Shown piece after piece: positions 9,118 to 17,053 of a DNA stretch of 64,000 bases. The notes beneath the pieces were generated by a model. The model saw nothing but the letters and a program-made list of their open reading frames with translations. It was not told where the DNA came from and searched no databases. Origin of the DNA: Oceanicola sp. 502str15 (GTDB lineage Bacteria > Pseudomonadota > Alphaproteobacteria > Rhodobacterales > Rhodobacteraceae); the NCBI RefSeq assembly GCF_024105635.1, contig NZ_WYDQ01000001.1, forward strand, positions 868,001 to 932,000. Reading direction: 5' to 3'. The translations under genes and the position numbers were made by a program. Position 1 is the stretch's first letter, and the number at the start of each line of letters is the position of its first letter.

Positions 9118-10170
9118 GTGCCCGGGGTGGCCGAAAAGAGGCGGGTGGTGATCGTGGATGACAGTGCCACCATGCGCGCCATGCTCGCCCGGCTGCTGGT
9201 GGAAGACGGGCGCTTCGACGTGGCCGGCGTGGCCGGAGATCCCTTCGAGGCGCGCGCGGTCATCAAGGCCACCCGGCCTCATGTCATAACCCTGGATGTC
9301 GAGATGCCGCGCATGGATGGGCTGAGCTTTCTGGAAAAAATCGTGTCCTTGCGGCCGCTTCCGGTGGTGATGCTCTCGTCGGGCATCGGCCCCGGGAGCG
9401 ACATCACGGTCGAGGCGCTGGCGCTCGGCGCGATCGACTGCCTCGGCAAGCAGGGGCTCGATCGCCCCGATCGGGCCGCGGATGCGGCAGACCGGATCTA
9501 CGAAGCCTCCCTCGCGAGGGTCGAGCCGCGCGCGTCACGCCCGGTCGCGGAAGAACACAGCCGGTTTCACTGGAACGGGCGGATCGTGCTGATCGGTTCC
9601 TCCACTGGCGGGGTTGAAGCGCTGGAGCGGGTTCTCGGGGCCATGCCACCGAACGCGCCCCCGATCGTGATCGTCCAGCATATGCCGCCCCAGTTCATGG
9701 AGAGCCTCGCACATCGCTTCTCCGGTCTCATTGCCCCGAGGGTCACCCTGGCCCGCAACGGGCTGCCGCTTATCCAGGGGATGGTCGTCTTCGCGCCCGG
9801 CGGGTCGCATCATCTGGAGCTTCAACCGGCATCGTCCTCACGCGAACTGCCGCTCTGCCGGCTGGTCGAAGGGCCGCCGGTCTCGGGACACCGGCCCTCG
9901 GTCGACCGGCTGTTCCACTCGCTCGAGGCGCTCGCCCCGCGCCTGCTGGCCGTTCTGCTCACCGGTATGGGCCGGGACGGGGCCGAGGGGATGCTGGCGC
10001 TGCGCGCGGCGGGCGCCCGGACCGTGGCGCAGAGCCGCGAAAGCAGCACGGTCTGGGGCATGCCTCGGGTGGCCTGGGAGACCGGCGCGGCCGAGGAACA
10101 GGTGCCGCTTGGCAGTATAGGTGGCCGGATCCTCGAGATCTGCGGCCGCAGCAGGGAGGGTGTGCAATGA
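9118..10170 (+). CDS. cheB: Chemotaxis protein-glutamate methylesterase/glutaminase
   Basis: CheB removes methyl groups from receptor glutamates and is activated by CheA phosphorylation. The 350-aa protein has a receiver domain with VVIVDDSATMR and phospho-acceptor Asp60 (VITLDVEMPRMDG), a linker, and the esterase domain with LIGSSTGGVEAL (nucleophile Ser), IVQHMPPQF (His) and LLTGMGRDGAEGM (Asp). The GTG at 9118 is weakly supported by CGGAG upstream; a GTG at 9127 is possible. It lies 29 bases after the receptor gene and overlaps cheD by ATGA, consistent with a receptor adaptation unit. Confidence 0.95.
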   Translation: MPGVAEKRRVVIVDDSATMRAMLARLLVEDGRFDVAGVAGDPFEARAVIKATRPHVITLDVEMPRMDGLSFLEKIVSLRPLPVVMLSSGIGPGSDITVEALALGAIDCLGKQGLDRPDRAADAADRIYEASLARVEPRASRPVAEEHSRFHWNGRIVLIGSSTGGVEALERVLGAMPPNAPPIVIVQHMPPQFMESLAHRFSGLIAPRVTLARNGLPLIQGMVVFAPGGSHHLELQPASSSRELPLCRLVEGPPVSGHRPSVDRLFHSLEALAPRLLAVLLTGMGRDGAEGMLALRAAGARTVAQSRESSTVWGMPRVAWETGAAEEQVPLGSIGGRILEICGRSREGVQ

Positions 10171-10691
10171 TCGGGAACGGGGCGACGGTGCATGTGGCGC
10201 AGGGGGAGTTCGGCGTGTCCGGCGACCCCGAGACGCTGCTGACCACGATTCTGGGCAGCTGCGTTTCGGTCTGCCTCTGGGACAGCGAGACGCGGTTGGG
10301 CGGGATGAACCACATCCTGCTGCCGGGCGGTGGCACAGATCTCTACGAAGCAGCCGCCGGGGCGAACGCGATGGAGCTGCTGATCAACGGCATGCTGAAG
10401 GCGGGCGCGCGGCGCAGCAAGCTGGAGGCCAAGCTCTTTGGTGGTGCGCGCATGATTAAGGCCAGCTCGGACATCGGGGCCCGGAACGGGGCGTTCGTGC
10501 TGGAGTTTCTGGAGCGCGAGAATATCCCGGTTTCCGGCCAGTCCCTGGGTGGCACGCAGGGCCGCCGGGTGCAGTTCTGGCCGGAGAGTGGACGGGCGCG
10601 CCAGATGCTGATCTCGAAGTTCGAGGAGCCTATCACCCCGGTGAAGGCTCCGGCCCCCGCTGCGGTAGAGGATGATCTTGAGTTGTTCTGA
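10167..10691 (+). CDS. cheD: Receptor glutamine deamidase CheD
   Basis: CheD deamidates glutamines in chemoreceptors and in some bacteria assists CheC. This 174-aa protein shows the family core: TTILGSCVSVCLWD with the catalytic Cys, then RLGGMNHILLPGG containing the catalytic His, LEAKLFGGARMI and GGTQGRRVQFWPESGRA. The ATG overlaps the stop of cheB (ATGA), so translation is coupled. No cheC or cheX is seen in this cluster. The C-terminal tail (about 145-174) is Pro/Ala rich and ends EDDLELF, acidic and of unknown role. Confidence 0.95.
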   Translation: MIGNGATVHVAQGEFGVSGDPETLLTTILGSCVSVCLWDSETRLGGMNHILLPGGGTDLYEAAAGANAMELLINGMLKAGARRSKLEAKLFGGARMIKASSDIGARNGAFVLEFLERENIPVSGQSLGGTQGRRVQFWPESGRARQMLISKFEEPITPVKAPAPAAVEDDLELF

Positions 10692-10717
10692 TCCGGCGCG
10701 GGCGGAGGCTGACTTGT

Positions 10718-10741
10718 CCCGGCATGGAAGACCATGCCGGG
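10718..10741. terminator. Perfect 10-bp hairpin between convergent che units
   Basis: CCCGGCATGG and CCATGCCGGG form ten pairs around the tetraloop AAGA. It lies 27 bases after the cheD stop and about 100 bases past the end of the opposing che operon, so it could end transcription from both sides. No T tract follows on either strand, so it may only stabilise 3' ends. Confidence 0.5.
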
Positions 10742-10842
10742 AGAGGGCCGATCAGGAATCTGACGGCAATTATTGTGTAAAGAGCGGTCGTGTCGCCCAC
10801 GCCGGCGAAGCCTGAACGCACTGTGTTTTGCGGACGGAGGCT

Positions 10843-11238
10843 TCAGAAAAAGTCGACTTCTCCGGTGGGCTTTTCCTGCTGCAGGGCCGCCTCGCCGCCT
10901 TGGAGCAGGGCGATACGGCAGCTTTCGAGGCGCAGGAGGTCGGCGAGGGCGACGATGTCGATGTGGTCCTGGCGAACTGCGGCGTCAGAAGCCAGGTGTG
11001 CGGCGGCGCGAAGGTCGTCGAGGGTCTGGTGAATAAGGTCGAGGCCCTGCAGTTCGCGCAGTTGCGCACGGGTCGGGTGGCCGGCCTGGGTGAGGAAGGC
11101 GCCAAGGTCGTCCTGCATCTGCGCGGTGCGGCTGGCGAGGCCATCGAGGGTTTCGGCGAGGCGCGACAGGAGAGCCGAGATCGGGAGGTCGGTGGCGACG
11201 GGCATGGTGGCTGTGTCGGGGGAGGCGGTGGCATTCAC
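10843..11238 (-). CDS. Small chemotaxis-operon protein, helical, function unknown
   Basis: A 131-aa protein I do not recognise as a named family. It is predicted helical and rich in Leu, Ala and Asp: LPISALLSRLAETLDGLASR, then TQAGHPTRAQLRELQGLDLI, HQTLDDLRAAAHLASDA, and a final stretch ending KPTGEVDFF. There is no signal or membrane segment. The ATG overlaps the stop of the upstream cheY by 4 bases, so it is co-translated with it as the last gene of the operon. The HQxLDDL region and the acidic-aromatic C-terminus recall CheZ, whose C-terminal helix binds CheY. No CheZ-type catalytic region can be confirmed, so this is a hypothesis only. Confidence 0.75.
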   Translation of the reverse strand: MNATASPDTATMPVATDLPISALLSRLAETLDGLASRTAQMQDDLGAFLTQAGHPTRAQLRELQGLDLIHQTLDDLRAAAHLASDAAVRQDHIDIVALADLLRLESCRIALLQGGEAALQQEKPTGEVDFF

Positions 11239-11621
11239 AGGCGGCCCACCACGGCTTCCATGCAGGCGTGCAGGTCTTTGGGCTCAAAGGGTTTCTTGAT
11301 GAAGTTGTTCATCCCGAGGGCGCGGCCGGTGTCGATTACCTGCTTGTCGGCCTTGCCGGTGATCAGGATGAAGCCGATGCCCTTGAGCTTGGCGTGGGTG
11401 CGCAGGGCCTTCAGCAGATGCAGCCCGTCCATGCCCGGCATGTTGTAGTCGGAGATCACCAGATGCGCCGGCTTCTTTTCGAGTTCGGCCATGGCGGCGT
11501 TTCCGTCGGCGGTGTAGCGCACATTGGTCACGCCCATTGCATCGAGCGCCTGAAGGATCAGGCCGCGGCTGGTGGACATGTCATCGACCACCATGACGTG
11601 GAGTTTTTCGCGGAGGGACAT
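11235..11621 (-). CDS. cheY: Chemotaxis response regulator CheY (first copy)
   Basis: A 128-aa single-domain receiver. VMVVDDMSTSR gives the acidic pair Asp13-Asp14, ISDYNMPGMDG the phospho-acceptor Asp58, ILITGKA the conserved Thr and FIKKPFEPKDL the conserved Lys. Phosphorylated CheY proteins bind the flagellar switch or act as phosphate sinks. It sits between cheR and the 131-aa gene, five bases after the cheR stop. A second cheY lies at the other end of the operon; which one drives the motor cannot be told from sequence. Confidence 0.95.
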   Translation of the reverse strand: MSLREKLHVMVVDDMSTSRGLILQALDAMGVTNVRYTADGNAAMAELEKKPAHLVISDYNMPGMDGLHLLKALRTHAKLKGIGFILITGKADKQVIDTGRALGMNNFIKKPFEPKDLHACMEAVVGRL

Positions 11622-11625
11622 CGGG

Positions 11626-12561
11626 TTACTCCTGATGGGTGCCGGGGGGCGGCGTGACTCGGGCCTTCGGGGAGGGGTCGAAGGCGAATGTTGTTTGCGC
11701 GACCTGGTGGAACGGCGCGTTGGCGGCGGCGTCGATACGCTCGGAGTGGCCGAGGTAGAGCATGGCGCCGGGAGCGCAGACGCCTGCGAAGCGGGACACC
11801 AGCTGGTTTTGCGTGGGCTGGTCGAAGTAGATCATCACGTTGCGGCAGAAAATGGCATCGAACTGTCCCTTCATCGGCCAGTCGCCCATGAGATTGAGGT
11901 GGCGGAAGGCGATGAGGGCGCGGAGGGGTTCGGCAATGGTCACATCGCCACCCTCGGCGGGGCGCAGGAACCTTTGATAGCCGCGCGACTCCAGCGGGGC
12001 GACCAGTTCGGAGGAATAGGTGGCGGCGCGGGCGGCGGCGAGGATCTGGTGGTCGATGTCGGTGGCCAGGATGCGGAGATCGTGGCGGGCGGCCTCGGGG
12101 AAGTGCTCGAGCACCACCATGGCAAGGCTGTAGGCCTCCTGGCCGGAAGAGCAGGCCGATGACCAGAGGCGGACGCGGCCCCCGGCGCGGGCGCGCTCGG
12201 CGAGCCCCGGCAGCAGCTCGCTGGCGAAATGCTCGAAGTGGTGGCTTTCGCGGAAGAAGCTGGTGACATTGGTGGTCAGCGCCGAGATCAGATGCTCGCG
12301 CTCACCGCCCGACCCGGGGCTCTGCACCAGGGCGATGTAGTCATCGACGCTGGCGAGCTTCAGGGCGCGGAGCCGCTTGCCGATGCGCGAGAAGACCATG
12401 GCGGATTTTTCCGGCACGATGTGCAGCCCGGCGGCCTCGCGGGCCATGCGCGCGATCGCCTCGAACTGCGCCTGCTTCTGCGGCGACATCGGCGCAGAGG
12501 ACATGGCGGCGGCAGCGAGCTTGGGCGGCGCGGCAGGGGATATGGCCTGGGCCGTGTTCAC
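11626..12561 (-). CDS. cheR: Chemotaxis protein methyltransferase CheR
   Basis: CheR methylates receptor glutamates with S-adenosylmethionine. The 311-aa protein has an N-terminal helical part with TTNVTSFFRESHHFEHF, the SAM-binding segment VRLWSSACSSGQEAYSLAM, LRILATDIDHQIL, then FDAIFCRNVMIYFD and LYLGHSERI. The GTG at 12561 overlaps the cheW stop as GTGA, so I choose it over an internal ATG at 12504, which has no ribosome site; a frame reaching 12651 would overlap cheW too far. With CheB on the opposite strand it forms the adaptation pair. Confidence 0.93.
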   Translation of the reverse strand: MNTAQAISPAAPPKLAAAAMSSAPMSPQKQAQFEAIARMAREAAGLHIVPEKSAMVFSRIGKRLRALKLASVDDYIALVQSPGSGGEREHLISALTTNVTSFFRESHHFEHFASELLPGLAERARAGGRVRLWSSACSSGQEAYSLAMVVLEHFPEAARHDLRILATDIDHQILAAARAATYSSELVAPLESRGYQRFLRPAEGGDVTIAEPLRALIAFRHLNLMGDWPMKGQFDAIFCRNVMIYFDQPTQNQLVSRFAGVCAPGAMLYLGHSERIDAAANAPFHQVAQTTFAFDPSPKARVTPPPGTHQE

Positions 12562-13031
12562 GCGGCCTCGGCATCGACATTGGGCAGAACGGCGGCGAGG
12601 TCGAGCACCCGCAGCATGCGTTCTTCGTGGATGGTGAGGGCGCGGACGCATTTGAGCGAGCCGTCCGACGACATGTCGGGCGGGGCCTGAAGCTCGGCCT
12701 CCGAGACGGCGAAGATGTCGGAGACGGCATCGACCAGCAGGCCGACGGTGTCATCGCCCGATTGGACCACGACGATGACGTTGCGGTCGTTCTTTTCGCC
12801 CGCGGCGATGCCGAGGCGCTTGGCGAGGTCGATGATGGGCAGCACCGTGCCGCGCAGGTTGATGACGCCGCGCACGTAGGGCGGGGCATGGGGCAGGGGA
12901 GTGGCCTCTGTCCAGCTGCGGATCTCGCGGACCGAGATGATGTCGATCGAATACTCCTGGGTGCCGACGTGGAAGCTGAGAAGCTCCTGGCGGGTGGGGT
13001 CGTGGGCGGTTTCTTCACTGGGGGATGTCAT
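12558..13031 (-). CDS. cheW: Chemotaxis coupling protein CheW
   Basis: CheW links receptors to the CheA kinase. The 157-aa protein begins with an acidic tail, then ELLSFHVGTQEYSIDIISVR, EIRSW, PPYVRGVINLRGTVLPIIDL, VGLLVDAVSDIFAVSE and a final hydrophobic segment (RVLDLAAVLPN), the standard CheW fold. The ATG at 13031 has AGGAT nine bases upstream and lies four bases past the cheA stop; a TTG at 13052 would overlap cheA. It ends within the GTGA start of cheR. Confidence 0.95.
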   Translation of the reverse strand: MTSPSEETAHDPTRQELLSFHVGTQEYSIDIISVREIRSWTEATPLPHAPPYVRGVINLRGTVLPIIDLAKRLGIAAGEKNDRNVIVVVQSGDDTVGLLVDAVSDIFAVSEAELQAPPDMSSDGSLKCVRALTIHEERMLRVLDLAAVLPNVDAEAA

Positions 13032-13035
13032 GGCA

Positions 13036-15225
13036 TTATCCTGCGAGGTCAAAGGTTTGCAAGCTGCGCGAACTGCCGGCAGAGGCGATCAGATCGGCCG
13101 GGTCTAGGATGAGGGCAATGCGGCCATTGCCGAGGATGGTGGCCGCGGCGATCCCGGGGATGCGGCCATAGCTCTCTTGCAGCCCCTTGATGACCACCTG
13201 CCGCTGTTCGACGATCCGGTCGACCACGAGGGCGGAGCGGGTGTTGTCCTCCATGGTGATGAGCAGGACCGAGGAGCCCTCGTAGCTTTCGAGGGCGGGG
13301 CGGAAGCCGAGCTGCACGGCCATGTCGAGGATGGGCACGAACTCTTCGCGGATGCGCACGAGCTTCGTGCCCGCGCCGAGTTGCTCCATGTCGGCGGCCT
13401 GAAGGGTGAGGGTTTCGGAGATGGAGCCCAGCGGCACCACGAGGATTTCGCCGCCCGCCTCCACGACCATGCCGTCGAGCACGGCGAGGGTGAGGGGCAA
13501 AGAGATGGAGAAGGTGGTGCCCACGCCCGGCTCGGAGGTGATGGTGACGCGGCCACCGAGGGCCTGGATGGAGGAGCGCACGACGTCCATGCCCACGCCA
13601 CGCCCGGAGAGGTCGGAGACCTCCTTGGCGGTGGAAAAGCCGGGGAGAAACAGGAGGTTGTCGATTTCCTGATCCTGCATCGGCACGCCGGGCGGGATAA
13701 GGCCCTTCTCCTCGGCCTTGGCACGGACCACTTCGCGGTTGATGCCGCCCCCGTCGTCCTTGATTTCCAGCACCACGCGGCCGGATTTGTGGGCGGCGGT
13801 CAGGGTGACGACGCCTTCCGAGGGTTTGCCGGCCTTGAGGCGGCCCTCGGTGGTTTCGAGCCCGTGATCGACGGCGTTGCGCACCATGTGGGTGAGCGGA
13901 TCGGCGAGGCGTTCGATCACGGTCTTGTCGATCTCGGTGGCCTCGCCATCGGTGACGAAGCGGACCGATTTGCCGACCATGGAGGAGCTTTCGCGCACGA
14001 TCCGGCTCATCCGCTGGAACAGGGATTTGACCGGCTGGGCACGGATCATCATCACGCTTTCCTGGATGTCGCGGGTGAGCTGGAGAAACTCTTCGAGCCC
14101 GGAAGACACGGTGGAATTGGCCGGGATGCCGGCTTCGACGACGCTCTGGGAGAGCATGGCCTGGTTGATGACCAGCTCGCCGACGAGGTTGACCAGCCGC
14201 TCGATCCGGTCGAGGTCGACGCGGACGGTGGCCTTGGGGCCGGCGGCGGCCTGTTTGCTATCCTTGCCTGCGCCGGCGGTGGGCGCGGGTTTGGGGGGCG
14301 TGGGTTGGGGGGCCGCGCTCACTGGCTCGGGCTCCGGGTCTGGCTCGTCGTCCTCGGCGGTGGCGGGGGCCGGATCGGGGGTGGGGCCGTCGCCATCGTC
14401 GGCGGTGCCGGGAATGACGATGCTGTCGAGGTCGGGCAGGCCGGGGGCGGCATTGCCGCGCGCCTTGATCGTGAGCTCGCAGAGGCCGTCGACGAATTCG
14501 AAGACCTCGGCCACCTCTTCCTCGCGGGCGGGGGTGGTGAGCTCGATGTGCCAGCCGATGGCGCCCTCTTCGGGGTGCAGGTTCTCGAGGGCGGGGAGCT
14601 TGGAGAGGTCACAGGTGGTGGTCATCTCGCCCAGATCCTGCAGGGCGGCGAGGAGGTGGCGGGGTTCGTTGCCGGAGGCGAAGAGCTCGGCGTTGGGGTG
14701 GAAGGAGATGGCGAAGCCCGGGGGCGAGTCATCTGCCGCATCGCTGCTTTCGCCGTCGTCATCTCCGAGGGGGTCGAGCGAGAGGGTCATCGGGGCGAAG
14801 TCGATCTCTTCCTCGACCTCCTCCTCGATCACGCCGCCGACCAGCGCCTCGAGGTCGCCCAGAACGGCCTCGGTGGTGGTGGTGTCGAGGGTTTCGCCAT
14901 CGCGGGAGGCGCGGACGATGTCGTAGAGGATGTCGGCGCCGCGGAAGAACAGGGCGATGGTGTCGCGGGTGGGATCGAGCCGGCCATTGCGGATTTCGTC
15001 CATGACGGTCTCGAAGCGGTGGGCGAAACGCACCAGCTCCTCGAGCCCGAAGGCCCCGGCGCCGCCCTTGATCGAGTGCACGGCGCGGAAGCAGACGTTG
15101 ATGGTTTCGCTGTCGGTATCGCCATCGTCCATCGCTGTCAGCCCGTCCTGCAGGCTTTCGAGCAGCTCCTCGCATTCGATGAAGAAGCTGGCGCGGATTT
15201 CGGCCATCGGATCTGTTTCGGGCAT
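13036..15225 (-). CDS. cheA: Chemotaxis sensor histidine kinase CheA
   Basis: CheA autophosphorylates and passes phosphate to CheY and CheB. The 729-aa protein has a P1 HPt domain with His50 in FRAVHSIKGGAGAFGLEE, an acidic linker about 130-170, a middle region about 170-255, a Pro/Ala/Glu linker about 275-330, the P3 dimerisation helices (RIERLVNLVGELVINQAML), the P4 ATPase domain (HMVRNAVDHGLE, IKDDGGGIN, GRGVGMDVVRSSI, TTFSISLPLTLA) and a CheW-like P5. The start overlaps the upstream cheY stop (ATGA). No CheY-binding P2 of classic type could be identified with certainty. Confidence 0.96.
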   Translation of the reverse strand: MPETDPMAEIRASFFIECEELLESLQDGLTAMDDGDTDSETINVCFRAVHSIKGGAGAFGLEELVRFAHRFETVMDEIRNGRLDPTRDTIALFFRGADILYDIVRASRDGETLDTTTTEAVLGDLEALVGGVIEEEVEEEIDFAPMTLSLDPLGDDDGESSDAADDSPPGFAISFHPNAELFASGNEPRHLLAALQDLGEMTTTCDLSKLPALENLHPEEGAIGWHIELTTPAREEEVAEVFEFVDGLCELTIKARGNAAPGLPDLDSIVIPGTADDGDGPTPDPAPATAEDDEPDPEPEPVSAAPQPTPPKPAPTAGAGKDSKQAAAGPKATVRVDLDRIERLVNLVGELVINQAMLSQSVVEAGIPANSTVSSGLEEFLQLTRDIQESVMMIRAQPVKSLFQRMSRIVRESSSMVGKSVRFVTDGEATEIDKTVIERLADPLTHMVRNAVDHGLETTEGRLKAGKPSEGVVTLTAAHKSGRVVLEIKDDGGGINREVVRAKAEEKGLIPPGVPMQDQEIDNLLFLPGFSTAKEVSDLSGRGVGMDVVRSSIQALGGRVTITSEPGVGTTFSISLPLTLAVLDGMVVEAGGEILVVPLGSISETLTLQAADMEQLGAGTKLVRIREEFVPILDMAVQLGFRPALESYEGSSVLLITMEDNTRSALVVDRIVEQRQVVIKGLQESYGRIPGIAAATILGNGRIALILDPADLIASAGSSRSLQTFDLAG

Positions 15226-15617
15226 CAGGCGGCTCCTTTTCCGGCGACCATGTTGATGGCCTTGACCAGCTTGACCGGATCGAAGGGTTTGACGATCCAG
15301 CCGGTTGCGCCGGAGGCGCGGGCGCGGGCCTTGAGTTCGGCGGCACTTTCGGTGGAGAGCACGAGGATGGGCACGGCGCTGTGGGCGGATTTGGCGCGCA
15401 CGGCGTCGATGAAGCCGAAACCGTCCATCCGGGGCATGTTGATGTCGGTGATGATCGCGTCGGGCGGGGTGCCGTCCTGTGCCATCTCTTCGAGCACCTC
15501 CAGCCCGTGAACGCCGTCTTCGGCGACCTCGGGCGCAAAGCCGGCCTGGGCGAGGGCGAGCTTGAGCATGTCGCGGATGGTGCGGCTGTCATCCACCGCG
15601 AGGATCTTGAGGCTCAT
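15225..15617 (-). CDS. cheY: Chemotaxis response regulator CheY (second copy)
   Basis: A 130-aa receiver: ILAVDDSRTIRDM, ITDINMPRMDG with Asp58, ILVLSTESA with the conserved Thr/Ser, and WIVKPFDPVKL with the conserved Lys. It is closer to the typical CheA-linked CheY sequence than the copy at 11235. ATG 15617 overlaps the stop of the STAS gene (ATGA), and its own stop overlaps the cheA start, so three genes are chained by 4-base overlaps. A frame reaching 15683 would run into the STAS gene and is not needed. Confidence 0.95.
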   Translation of the reverse strand: MSLKILAVDDSRTIRDMLKLALAQAGFAPEVAEDGVHGLEVLEEMAQDGTPPDAIITDINMPRMDGFGFIDAVRAKSAHSAVPILVLSTESAAELKARARASGATGWIVKPFDPVKLVKAINMVAGKGAA

Positions 15618-15904
15618 TCGGCTGGCTCCTTGCTGCAAAGATCGCCGGGGGAGAGGCCGAAGAGCGCAAGCTGGGCCTCGCACTCCTGCGACAAGGAATC
15701 GACCGACAGCTCGGCCCCCGCCTCGCGCCAGCTTTTCGCGGCGGCGAGCAGCACCTGGAGGCCGGGTGTGCCGATGCTTTCACAGCTGCTGGCGTCGATC
15801 ACCACGGGGCTGCCGGCATGGCCGAGCAGCGCCTCGCGCAGGGGGGCGGCGGCGGGCAGGTCGAGCCGCTCGGGCAGGGGCACGCGCTGGCTGGCTTCGC
15901 TCAT
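15614..15904 (-). CDS. STAS-domain protein heading the che operon
   Basis: A 96-aa single STAS domain, the fold of SpoIIAA-type anti-anti-sigma factors, which bind partner proteins under control of serine phosphorylation. Seen are RLDLPAAAPLREALLGH, then VVIDASSCESIGTPGLQVLL, where the Ser-Cys-Glu-Ser segment lies at the usual phospho-site, and KSWREAGAELSVD. Such genes head che operons in many alphaproteobacteria, but the partner is unknown. ATG 15904 is chosen because a 14-codon leader with a strong ribosome site ends on it as ATGA. An in-frame start at 15961 would place that ribosome site inside the gene. Confidence 0.82.
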   Translation of the reverse strand: MSEASQRVPLPERLDLPAAAPLREALLGHAGSPVVIDASSCESIGTPGLQVLLAAAKSWREAGAELSVDSLSQECEAQLALFGLSPGDLCSKEPAE

Positions 15905-15945
15905 CGGGCAGGCCCCCGCATCGGCGGGGCGAAGGGCACAAGCAT
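15901..15945 (-). CDS. Possible 14-aa leader peptide of the che operon
   Basis: Minus-strand ATG at 15945 is preceded by AAGGAG with seven bases between. The frame reads MLVPFAPPMRGPAR and its TGA overlaps the ATG of the STAS gene (ATGA). The STAS start itself has only a G run 8-12 bases before it, so ribosomes may arrive from the leader. The four prolines could slow translation. Whether the peptide is made is not known. Confidence 0.5.
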   Translation of the reverse strand: MLVPFAPPMRGPAR

Positions 15946-16087
15946 GAAACGACTCCTTCATCCGGTCGGTTGGATGAGGAAGAGATGCCCCAGAGGTCTT
16001 AAGATTAACTTACACGCCGTGAGGAAATCGCACGCCGCCGCAAGGAAAGCGTCATTGCCTCGGGGCCACCCCGCAGGAGACGGGGGA

Positions 16088-17053
16088 TCAGGCGGTGCGG
16101 CGCTCGTGCAGGTGGTTGGCGCAGCCGATCAGGGGGGCGCGGTCATCGCGCACCAGCGTGACGGGAAAATCCTCCATGAACCCGGCAAAGCGGCCCTTGT
16201 CGCGGAACCCGGCGGCGAAGGTGCCGGTCTTCAGCAGCGCGCCAAGCCCGGTGGCGACGCCGCCGACGAGGTAGATGCCGCCGAAGGGCAGATGCTCGAG
16301 CGCGAGGTTGCCCGTCACGGTGCCCAGAAAGCGCAGGAAGGTCTGCACCGCGGCCCCGGCCTGCGGGCTGCGGCCTGCCTCGGCCGCGGCGATGATCTCG
16401 CTGCCGCGCAGCTCGGGCGCGGCTCCGGTTTCGGCGCAGTGCCAGCGATAGACGTTCTCCAGACCGCGACCCGACAGCACCTCTTCGACCGCCGGAAAGC
16501 CGTGGCTGTCATCAACGTAATGGCTCAGGCGCAGGTCGGCCTCGGTGCGGATCGGCAGGTTGACGTGGCCGCTCTCGGAGGCGGGCACGAGGCGGCCGGT
16601 GGGGGTGGAATGGACCGGCACGGCGTTGAAGCCGGTGCCGACATTGACCACGAGGCCGGTGGCCCCGGGCGCGGGGGGCGCGGCGGCGGGGAGGATGGTT
16701 TCGAGCCCTTCGGGTGCGAGGCGGCCGATGGCGTGGCCGGGGGCCTGGAGATCGTTGAGCAGGGCGACCTCGTCGGTGCCCGCGGCCCGCGCGATGGTGG
16801 GAATGTCGAGCACCCAGTCGATATTGGTCAGCTCGGCCACGCCATCGACCACGGGCCCGGCCGCCGCCACGCAGGCCCCCGAGATCTGCGGCGTGCCGAC
16901 CCGGGGCAGGTAGCCCGCGACCACGGCCTCGAAATCGGCGAACTCGGCATTGCGGAACCGCATGATCGAGCCTGCATCGAGCTCGGGGCCATGGGCCAGC
17001 GCGAGCCGGGTGTTGGTGCCGCCGATATCGGCGATCAAGGCGGTGTGGGTCAT
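16088..17053 (-). CDS. glk: Glucokinase
   Basis: Glucokinase phosphorylates free glucose with ATP. The 321-aa protein is of the bacterial Glk type: ALIADIGGTNTRLALAHGP at the N-terminus (phosphate-binding motif), ACVAAAGPVVDGVAELTNID, VALLNDLQAPGHAIGRL, VNVGTGFNAVPV, ASESGHVNLP and EEVLSGRGLENVYRWH, then GGIYLVGGVATGLG. ATG 17053 overlaps the stop of the beta-glucosidase gene (ATGA). It would phosphorylate glucose released by the hydrolases of this regulon. It is the last gene of the aglR-bgl-glk unit. Confidence 0.95.
   Translation of the reverse strand: MTHTALIADIGGTNTRLALAHGPELDAGSIMRFRNAEFADFEAVVAGYLPRVGTPQISGACVAAAGPVVDGVAELTNIDWVLDIPTIARAAGTDEVALLNDLQAPGHAIGRLAPEGLETILPAAAPPAPGATGLVVNVGTGFNAVPVHSTPTGRLVPASESGHVNLPIRTEADLRLSHYVDDSHGFPAVEEVLSGRGLENVYRWHCAETGAAPELRGSEIIAAAEAGRSPQAGAAVQTFLRFLGTVTGNLALEHLPFGGIYLVGGVATGLGALLKTGTFAAGFRDKGRFAGFMEDFPVTLVRDDRAPLIGCANHLHERRTA

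Noticed and set aside
13177..15510. 777-codon plus-strand frame opposite cheA
   Set aside because: CheA motifs occupy the minus strand throughout; the frame is a codon-bias shadow.
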